A DNA stretch of 64,000 nt from assembly GCF_024323335.1 (NCBI RefSeq), contig NC_066581.1, positions 460,867,197 to 460,931,196 of the forward strand, read 5' to 3'. Origin of the DNA: Lathyrus oleraceus. Taxonomy: Eukaryota; Streptophyta; Magnoliopsida; Fabales; Fabaceae. Below, in pieces: positions 55,855 to 64,000 of the stretch. A program made the position numbers and the translations under genes. Every line of letters begins with the position of its first letter. Position 1 is the first letter of the stretch. The notes under the pieces are model-generated. The model ran no database searches. It was not told where the DNA came from and worked only from the letters and a program-made list of their open reading frames with translations.

Positions 55855-55872
55855 TCCCCAGCAGAGTCGCCA
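55855..55872 (-). other. Primer binding site, tRNA-Arg (Ogre A)
   Basis: TGGCGACTCTGCTGGGGA on the minus strand, identical to Ogre B. Confidence 0.93.
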
Positions 55873-55874
55873 GC

Positions 55875-58662
55875 TGTCGCTCCCCGGATTTCCCGAATCC
55901 AAGTACAAACGCGAAAAGGGGTGGCGAGGAAAAAGAGTAGAGTCGCCAGCTATGTACTTTTATCCCATGAGAAGGGAAAGGTAGTACTGCATAATCAAGA
56001 GGGAACGGATAAAGCAAAGTCTCGAACCAAAGAAAACTGAGTAAGGGGGCCGGTTACGTGAAGGGAAGGTTATCGCACCCCTTCACGTCTGTGGTACTCC
56101 ACAGGATCCACGCTTGCTATTTATGTCTAAAGTGTGTGTGTAAAAAGTCCTATATGCGATGCGAAAGAGAGAAAATCAAAGTAGGGAAAAGAAAGAGTTA
56201 TTGCTTGCACATGCCCTACCCTGCTGCATACGTATCTCAAGAAGGATTGAGAATCAAAGCACCGTAGCTCGGCTAACCTATTTTTGTTTGTTTTGTGTTT
56301 TTTAGATGAACAACGTTACTACGCAATCTACCGGATGCTCGACCTTTGGAGACTTACTCACCTATAGTAGAAGGAGTTAACGTGTTCTTAAGAAAAGAAA
56401 ATCAAAGAGTTTGTTTGTGTTTTAGGAATGCTCATGCAAAAAGGAAGTCCTAGACGAAGGAACCGTGCTATCTTAATTGACATGCAAACGTGAGACTATA
56501 CGAAGCCTAGCAATCCTATGGGGAGACAATCACACCACACAAAAACATATAGCATAAAGTAAACACACCAACAAGGGGGCTCAAACATACATGGGTAGGG
56601 CTTTAGTCAAGAGGGGTCATATCAACCTCGACAAACAAGCCATGGAAAGGTAATCAAATGGGCTCTTAACCACTGACATTGAACATCAGGGTGAGCAGAT
56701 CAAAAGGGTAATGAGGATAAGACCTCATAGCTCTTAACCCTGGACAGGGTGAGCTCATGACAAAGCGTGGGGGTTCAGAAAGATGGAACCCTCTCCACTG
56801 ACTGACCGAACAAAAGATCTTGGGCTTTTGTTCTAAAGCATCGACACGAAATGCGAGCATATAGAACGACACACTGAATAATAGGGGATTGACTGCTGAT
56901 CCCTTTTATCCGTCAATTGCCTCTTCATGGAGGTCTTTAGCACCGGTGCCTCCTCTTGGAGGTCTTTGGGCACAAAAGTAAACACACAAAAACATTGCCT
57001 CCTATCGAGGTCTTCCAGCCAAGAAAGCGGTAAAATGCGGGAAAGATGTAAAAGGGATCAAGAGATCTACCACACGGATAAAGATCCGAAGTAACAGTAA
57101 CTAAAGAATCAAGAAACCCAGAGATCTCTCAGGCTAGCACCATCAAAGAAAGCAAGTCAGCAAACAATCAGAATAAATCTCCAAATGGTATCCCACAAAT
57201 AAAGTGGAATACCAAGCAAGCTATCTCTTTAAGAGTCATGTGAGCCCTCACAAAAACTCAACAAACAAGTTAGAAAAACAAGATGGGGTGCAATCAAGAG
57301 TTGCACCAAACAAGAGAATCATAACAATAACAACGTCAGGTAAACAGTGCACGAATGCAATAGGGAACATGTCACAACAAACAAAAAACAGATTAGAGAG
57401 CAAATAGAAAAACCAACTACTGTCACGATTGCTACTGCTTCGCTTAGCGAAGACTTAGCGAAGCTTCGCTACAGGTTCGCCTAGCGAGGTGCTAGTGAAT
57501 GCCTGCGGGTTCTGGGTTCTTCCTTGATAACAGTCCAATTTCAGAAAACCCTAAATCCTATGGTATCCATTTCAGAAACTAAGTGATTAAACATTCAAGG
57601 CATTGTTCTACACATTCATGCACATCTAAACCCACATGCAAAACCTTATGATACCCACTCTCCCAAATTCACCCGTAATGTCTCATACTTCAAAAATTTC
57701 AAATTGAAAGAATAAAGTAATGGAAATAGAGTAAACCTAATTGGAGAGATCGATTGAAATTGAAATGCACGGTTGGGTTTACAAAGCAATGTTAGGGTTC
57801 ATGTGAGATGGAATTGATAGAGGTGGTTTTGTGCAAGTGAGTTTTTAGTGTGTATGGAGGCTGCACGAAAATTAGGGTTATGCTCAAATGAACTTTTAGA
57901 ATTTATACTCTGATTTTTGTGGCTTGGTGGGCTCAGAATGAAGGCAATCCAAGTCCAATATTTTTCGTTATTTTTGTAAGCTCGCTAGGCGAGCGAGGTA
58001 GCGAAGGGTTCGTTAGGCGAGCACTCAGCGAGGTTCCAGCGAACACTCCCAGACTTGGATAAAAACATAGCTAGCACTTACTCGCTAGGCGAGTGTCCAA
58101 CGAGCAGGTAGCGAGCAATTCCAGTAGCAACATCGTCAGGGTTCGCTGGAGCGAAAGGGAAAGCGTAGGCTTCGCCTAGCGAAGGATTGCTTGCCTAGCG
58201 AGCATGACAGTTCAGGAAGTTCTTCTGGGCGCAGGTGACTCCGGTGGCTAATTTTGGGACTCGCTAGGCGAACCATTCTGCTCGCCTAACGAGCATGACA
58301 ACTCAGGAACATCTTTCCAAATTTGGTAACCGGTGCACTGGACCTTTGTTCCTTCGAGATTAATGTTTTGAATGATGAATAGACCCCATTTGAACATGTT
58401 GGAAGTATCTCAAGTCATTCCCTAGCCATTTGACCCTCAGTTGACCAACAATTGACTTTTGACTTCACAGTTGAATACAAACTTCCTTGAGTGTTGACTG
58501 ATCATTCAGATAGAACCCACAAAGTGACTCGGATGATATCCAAGCTTCTTGGAAGACAAACTCTTGGAGCTAATTCTGATTGACATGATGAAATGCAATA
58601 TGAAATGTTAAATGACCTAAAAATGAATGCATGAATGAGGGGGGCAAATTTGAGGTGCTACA
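55875..58662 (-). repeat. 5' LTR of Ogre A (2788 bp)
   Basis: Same length as the 3' LTR with scattered substitutions. The outer CA at 58661-58662 is intact. It contains one double-hairpin module and two palindrome clusters (about 57435-57500 and 57970-58300). Confidence 0.95.
56195..56278 (-). other. Ogre A LTR double-hairpin module (5' LTR copy)
   Basis: TCTCAA/TTGAGA with loop GAAGGA, enclosed by TACG/CGTA. Hairpin 1 is weakened by a substitution (CATG opposite CCTG). Confidence 0.65.
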
Positions 58663-58667
58663 CCGAG

Positions 58668-59022
58668 TGAACCCATAAGATAGGGAACCCACTGAGATTA
58701 TCATCTCACCCCATGTTGTCGAGTATTTTTTTCCAGGTGGTTCTGAGCAGGCAAAGTGTAAGGGTAAGATAGAGTGATGCCTTGCTTACCTAATGACTGG
58801 ATGACTTTTCCGCTATGTAGATATTTTGGGGATCATTGTTTAATGATCTAGCTCCTAGTAGTTTTATTTTGGGCACTTTTATGTACATTTTATGCCATGT
58901 TATGTATCTTTTGGGCATGTATATATATGTACACTGTGCTGCTAGGTGCTTATGTATTTTAGTACCAGTTTTACACTATGTATAATATGTATTCCAGACA
59001 TATATTATATATGGGTGTTACA
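58668..59022 (+). repeat. 5' LTR of Tekay-like element, second part
   Basis: Continues the LTR of 21804-23759 after Ogre A. It ends gggtgttaca, directly followed by a primer site. Confidence 0.85.
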
Positions 59023-59024
59023 GT

Positions 59025-59036
59025 TGGTATCAGAGC
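59025..59036 (+). other. Primer binding site, initiator tRNA-Met (Tekay-like)
   Basis: TGGTATCAGAGC two bases after the LTR end, as in chromoviruses and copia elements of plants. Confidence 0.9.
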
Positions 59037-59177
59037 AGGTCGTATCCTCGACCTAGCCATGAAATATTATAAGTATTTCTTTCTGCCTCATATGTGGGTT
59101 GTCATCATTGTCCTTGGTTTTATATTCATAGTATTGAGCCTGATCAACTTAATCCTATTTGTATGACATTCAGGATC

Positions 59178-59674
59178 ATGGCTGATAGACGCAGAGGTCG
59201 TGGTAGACCCAGAACTCAGAATTCAGACTCTGAACCACCAAATGGTAGTGAAGGTTTTTAATGGCCTCAGTTTGTGCAATAGATGCAATAGCAACAAAAC
59301 CAATTCATGCAACAGTAGAATGATGGTTTGCATCCTCAAGGGGTTCCACAAGAAGCTGCAGGTGGTAGTTTCCGAGATTTCTTCCGCATGAATCCTCTTG
59401 AATTCCATGGTGGGTTGAATCCTGTGAAGGCTCGGGAGTGGATAACCAGCATGGAAAGGATTTTTCAGATAGTGCATTGTAGTGAAGAGAATAAGGTTGT
59501 ATTTGCTATTCACATGATGAAGGGTCCAGCTGTGAGATGGTGAGAGAGTGCTTCGACTCTTATGACCAATCAAGGAGTACCTAGGGATTGGGAGCATTTT
59601 AAGACTATTTTCCTGGATAAGTATTTTCCTAGTTCTTTGAGGACTTAGAAAGAGTTTGAGTTTCAACAGCTTAG
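59178..59674 (+). pseudogene. Tekay-like gag, 5' part, broken
   Basis: Starts MADRRRGRGRPRTQNSDSEP, and after several stops (near 59258, 59278 and 59313) shows the capsid signature FFRMNPLEFHGGLNP, KAREWITSMERIF and HMMKGPAVRW, typical of Tekay-type chromovirus gag. TGA follows RW and TAG follows SSLRT. Ogre C cuts it at 59674. Confidence 0.85.
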
Positions 59675-59967
59675 TGTCGCATTACGCGAAAAACCGGTGG
59701 GAAAACGAAACAACAGAGCCGCCACCGTGCGTTATTTATCCCAAAAGAGGGAAAGGAAACGCTCGAAGTAGACCTGGAAAAGACATGGTCTCGCGACCAG
59801 AGAAAGATGGGATCGGGAGTCGGTTATGCGAAGGGAAGGTATTAGCACCCCTACGCATCCGTCATACTCGACGGGATCCACGCACAAAAGAATAGAATAA
59901 GGTTGCTAAAAACTGCTCAGACATCACACAAGGCTGGAAGGAAACACAGAAAAACAAGAGAAACTAA

Positions 59968-60125
59968 CTCGGTAGGATATCGCATCCTGGGACTACGTAG
60001 TCTGTCAGGCACAGACATCAAAGTCGACGTAGTTCGGGACAGGGGAAACGTGCTCGCTAGGATGTCGCATCCTATTCATACGTATCTTCTCTGACAGAAG
60101 AAGAATCAGAGCACTTGTAGCTCGG
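59968..60125 (-). other. Two double-hairpin modules in Ogre C LTR
   Basis: First: AGGAT/ATCCT (59974-59988, loop ATCGC) and GTCTGT/ACAGAC (60000-60016, loop CAGGC), enclosed by CTACGT/ACGTAG. Second: AGGAT/ATCCT (loop GTCGC) and TCTTCT/AGAAGA (loop CTGAC). The stems differ from Ogre A and B but stay paired. Confidence 0.72.
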
Positions 60126-60151
60126 CTAACGCACGCCAAACAAAACACAAA

Positions 60152-60368
60152 TAGGAAACCGACTGCCAATCGATGGACTTATGTTAGACTCCACACAAAC
60201 AGGAAAACCTGGAAACCGAATGCCAATCGCTAGACTTACATCAGACTCCGAACCAACAAACACACACAAGAAACCAACTGCCAATCGCTGGACTTACGTT
60301 AGACTCCAACAAGCAAACAAGACACAGGAAACCAACTGCCAATCGTTGGATTTATGTCAGACTCCAAC
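60152..60368. repeat. Four ~58-bp direct repeats in Ogre C LTR
   Basis: The core tgccaatcg...gactta...agactcc starts at 60164, 60221, 60279 and 60337 (spacing 57-58). The core is kept and the linkers vary. Confidence 0.85.
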
Positions 60369-60409
60369 ACAACACAAAGGGTTGAAAAAGAAAAAGGGCG
60401 TCCGGAGAG

Positions 60410-60475
60410 ATCAGCTCATCTCCTGCCTACGTACCTCATCTGGTATGAGGATCAGGGTGACGTAGTTCCTCTACG
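60410..60475 (-). other. Third hairpin module in Ogre C LTR
   Basis: CCTCAT/ATGAGG with loop CTGGT, enclosed by CTACGT/ACGTAG. Confidence 0.65.
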
Positions 60476-63400
60476 CAGGGAAAGAACTTCCAACCTAACC
60501 AGAAACAAAGGGAGACACAAACTACTAGGGAGACTACGACTCGAGCCTAGAAGTTGTCATGCATACGATCCCTATGTTAAGGTTTCTATCTAACTTGCAC
60601 AGGGAGCGAGCTATCCTAAACAGCACAGGCAAATTCATACAAGCACAAAAAGCAAGCACATACACTATATGCAAACAATTTGGCTCATACAAGGTTAAGC
60701 TGTAAAACACAAGCCAACTGGAATTGGGTGTGGTTAGCTCTTAACCCTAACATTGAGAGTTAGGGTGAAGCAGATGAAATGGGAAGTGAGGGTAAGACCT
60801 CACAGCTCTTATCCCTGGCCTGGGAGAGCTTGACTCAAAATTGAAAATGTGGGAGTTCAGAATGTAGGAACTCTTCTCCACAGATGACTGACACAACATA
60901 GATCTTGGGCTATTATCCACAATGCATCAACACAAGGTGTGTGAGCAAAGTGAATGACACACTGAATAGCAGGAGATGGATTACACATCTCTTTTATCTG
61001 CCAATTGCCTCATAAGAGGACTTTTCCTGCTTGGTACAAATTTAAACATCCACAAGCATTGCCTCTTAAGGAGGGCTTCAGACAGGTGCCTGCCCACATA
61101 ACAGGACAGGTCTTCCAGACTACATGAAGTCAGAGAGTTATACCTCAATGGTTAAGCAACCAAGCAAAGCAAAAGCAAGTTCAAAAGAACTCAATGCAAC
61201 TTAGGTACCTGAAAAAATCTAACCCAATCAGTTTACAAGTCAAATAAACAGACAGACAACAGTCAACCATACAATCAGACAAATAGTCAAGGCATTAGGC
61301 AAGAAGGAGCAAGGCACAAGCTCAATGGAACTTGTTCTCAAAACCTACAAAACAACTCAATATTAGCCAACATCAATCAACTAATCAATCCAAATGAGTG
61401 AGCCACTTCAACCATGGTAATGTGCTTCTTAACCTGAAATCTACAATCCAAACAGTGAGTCCAAACCACTAGGTCAAAGCCTAGGGTCAACAGTAGGTCA
61501 AACATTCAAAACAGAACATGAAATTTAACATGAATTAACTTCATTCAATCAAGAACATATTCCAAAAGGTCCCATATCAATATCCTTAACCAAAAGCATT
61601 TCATGAACCAAACATGGCAAGGTATGCAAATTGTGACCACATTGTGACATCAGAAGAAATAAATGCACCTTAAATCAAAAATGATTCAAATAATCTTGGC
61701 AAATTTCATGAGTAAATAGGACATACAAAATGATCATCACACAAAAAATTAGAGGCATTGGACATCATTAAGCATGGCAATCACATATCATAAGTCAAGA
61801 CAAGCACAACAAGCCCATGTGTGACACAAATTATCACACCAAGTTAGCATAGGCATAAAACAGGGATGGATCAGGGTAAAAGCCTCAAACCAAAGCCAAA
61901 ACAACACTCAACATGTCTAGAAATAGTGTGCAAAAATTCAGAAGCATTGGATAAGAAACAAGCATTTTGTGATCAAATGAAGTTCAAGGCAATTTTAAAG
62001 CTCAAATGTGACCAACCAGAATGAAAAATCTCAATTAAATCAGAAATGATCCCAAAAATTCCAACCAAAATCATGAGCAATCACAACATCCATAACATGC
62101 ATGATACAAAAAATCAGGACAATTGGATATCATTTGGCATGGCAAACACATCATTCAAGTTGAACATCACAAGGTGTGACACAATTTGTCACACCTAACT
62201 TAGCACAATCATAAAACAGTCATGGTAATTGATAAAAATACCAAATCAACACCAAAATGCCAAGCAAAGTGTCTAGTTTCATCATGCAAAATTTCACATT
62301 CATTGGATAAAAATCAAGCATTTCACAAATGATATAGCAAGGCAAGGTCAAGTATGGACATGTATTCAATCACTCTAGCACCAAAAAATATCCAGCCAAG
62401 CACAATATTCATTTTAATGATCAAAAAATAATAGACAGCATGAGGATCACAATGCAAAAAATCTCATAATTTTTGGATCAATTTTCAATTTGATGTGCAT
62501 TTTGGAAGTTTGAGAAAAATTGAAATCACAAACATGAAGCATGGTATGAAATATGAAGGAAATGATGAAAAGGCAAGGCAATTTGGAATATACACTCAGC
62601 AGGATTCGAACCATGTGCATTTTCAAACCTACATGCGCACCAAACACAAAACGCTGGCGTTTTGGCCTACAAACCCTAAGCGCGCGCCCTGCCTGGATTC
62701 AAAAAATCCGCAGGTAACTAACATGAACTCGTGGAAAATTCCGTAGGTAAGCCTATGCGTTCCGCAGGTAAACTTGCAGGAAAACTGGAAACGTGATGAA
62801 CATGATGAAGATCATGAAGATCTTCATCCAAATTTTTCCAGAAAAATCCAAACGTTCCAGAAATCAAAAACGTGCACATCATTTAACTCATCATGCATCA
62901 AACAACAAGAATCCATGAATATTTCATCAAGAAACAACATCAAACGCATGGATCGAAGGAAATAAAAATCTACACCAAAACTTCAAATGCACGGATCTTC
63001 ATGTATATAGCACCAAATCACTCCATTCAAAGCTCAGATTCATCACCAATCTATGAACTATACAATAGGCACCACAATTTGGAGAATTAAAGAGGTCAAA
63101 AAACCTACCTCTTGATGAGCAGCAATTGAAATCACGTGTTTCCAAGGCCTTTGATGCTCCAATTCTTATCCAATATGCTTCTTGTAGTAAATGATGATGA
63201 AATGGACGCTTGAATGTACACGAATCTTGCTCAATCTCCACTTGCCATGGAAGCTTCACACCTTGAACATGAACTCGAATGCAATGCTCAATAATACCTC
63301 AGGATGATGAATGAATCAAGGAAAAGTGCTTGTGTTTGCAGAATTTTGGAGAAAAAAGTGAGAGAGAATTTTGAGAATTTGTGAAAATCTAGATCTAGAA

Positions 63401-64000
63401 TTGGTAATTGTGATGCAATCAGTTATCATTAAGGCTATATAGTCCATGCTAATCATGTTTAGGCAATGGTTTAAGCAAATGCAAATGAGATTAGGGACTT
63501 TGTGGTGTGAATGCCAAAAATTAATTTCATGCTCCATGCATCCTCATGCACGTGAACAATGCATGTGCAAGGCCAAAATCCACTTAAAAACATGCCATGC
63601 ACACTTTGGAAATGATTTGGTATGCTCATGTTACACTAAAATGAGTTTATGCATTTTTTCACAAATATCTTCATGATTGAACCAATGCTATGCAAATGAG
63701 ATTTTATGCCAAGTGATGCCAAGCTTGGAAAATACATGTTACAAGGATCAATGTGCAAAAAGAACCACTCAAATTGGAGTTTTGGTTTGAAAGTTATACT
63801 CATTTGAAGTTTAAACCACACTTTTCCATGATTGAACCATATCTCCTCAACCACACTTGAGAAATCCATGATCTTGGACTTTTTGGAAATGGGAGAGAAA
63901 GATATTCAACTTTCATGTTGGACAAAATTTCATTTGAAGCTTTCTTGATGATGTAATCTTGAGTTGAAGTTGCTCTAAAACCTTTCCATTTTTGGAAAGT

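Larger units (their letters stand above)
23760..58662 (-). mobile_element. Ogre A: Ty3/gypsy Tat/Ogre-lineage element, host of Ogre B
   Basis: The flanking duplication is CCGAG (23755-23759 and 58663-58667). Both LTRs are 2788 bp. The primer site matches tRNA-Arg. Removing Ogre B (32095-54292 plus one ATATT) leaves about 12.7 kb, much shorter than a full Ogre, because ORF1, gag and most of pro are missing. The pol order is RT-RNase H-integrase, followed by a long 3' region with a hairpin array. It is inserted in the Tekay 5' LTR. Confidence 0.95.
59675..64000 (-). repeat. LTR of a third Ogre element (Ogre C), runs past the window
   Basis: The left end is tgtcgcattacgcg after CTTAG (59670-59674), the predicted target duplication. 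It shares the cctacgcatccgt block, modules and U5 decoy with the other Ogre LTRs. No LTR right end is reached in 4.3 kb, fitting the very long LTRs of some Ogres. There is no coding in it; 61000-64000 is A-rich noncoding sequence. Confidence 0.8.

Noticed and set aside
61000..64000. Small ORFs of 60-86 codons on both strands
   Set aside because: No family features, no codon pattern, and the whole stretch is inside an Ogre LTR.

Overview
The window is nuclear DNA of a repeat-rich legume, most likely tribe Fabeae (the pea, vetch, faba bean and lentil group). I infer this from Ogre-type Ty3/gypsy elements with tRNA-Arg primer sites, an extra ORF1 and a dual RNase H, together with SIRE-lineage Ty1/copia elements and a legume-like Mutator transposase fragment. 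No organism name can be proven from the sequence. I recognise one ordinary host gene, a membrane-anchored ubiquitin-fold protein (MUB), at 12719-18387 on the + strand. It has three coding exons and large introns carrying transposon debris. Almost everything else is transposable elements.

Left nest (1-10835). A + strand Ty1/copia remnant (RT at 6212-6711, RNase H at 8606-9110, 3' LTR at 9131-10490) sits in a decayed Ogre LTR (10491-10835). It was hit by a minus-strand SIRE element (1-6206, cut by the window edge) and by an Ogre-family insertion now reduced to a solo LTR (6712-8600, target duplication TTGAT). Next come a MULE transposase fragment (10975-11460), AT-rich spacer, the MUB gene, more spacer, and a broken plant-mobile-domain gene (20160-21801).

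Right nest (21804-64000). A Tekay-like Ty3/gypsy element (+) cuts the plant-mobile-domain gene. Its 5' LTR was split by Ogre A (23760-58662, minus, duplication CCGAG). Ogre A's RT gene was split by Ogre B (32095-54292, minus, ATATT). Ogre B's ORF1 was split by a nearly intact SIRE element (44095-51452, minus, GCAGT) whose LTRs show no difference where both exist. A third Ogre LTR (59675 to the window end) interrupts the Tekay gag. Each inner element is younger than its host, so the order of insertion is certain.

Coding state. Only the inner SIRE keeps long open gag and pol frames; they overlap and need a +1 shift. Both Ogres are dead. Ogre B has stops, frameshifts, YVND in place of YVDD and no visible protease. 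Ogre A has lost ORF1, gag and most of pro.

Most unusual signal. The Ogre elements are full of short hairpins whose stems change in a compensating way. Each LTR carries one to three copies of a roughly 75-nt double-hairpin module downstream of its TATA box. Both Ogre 3' regions carry tandem arrays of mini-hairpins with a near-invariant loop (CTGAAY in Ogre B, TTACCG in Ogre A) and covarying stems. I know of no description of these, but could not search.
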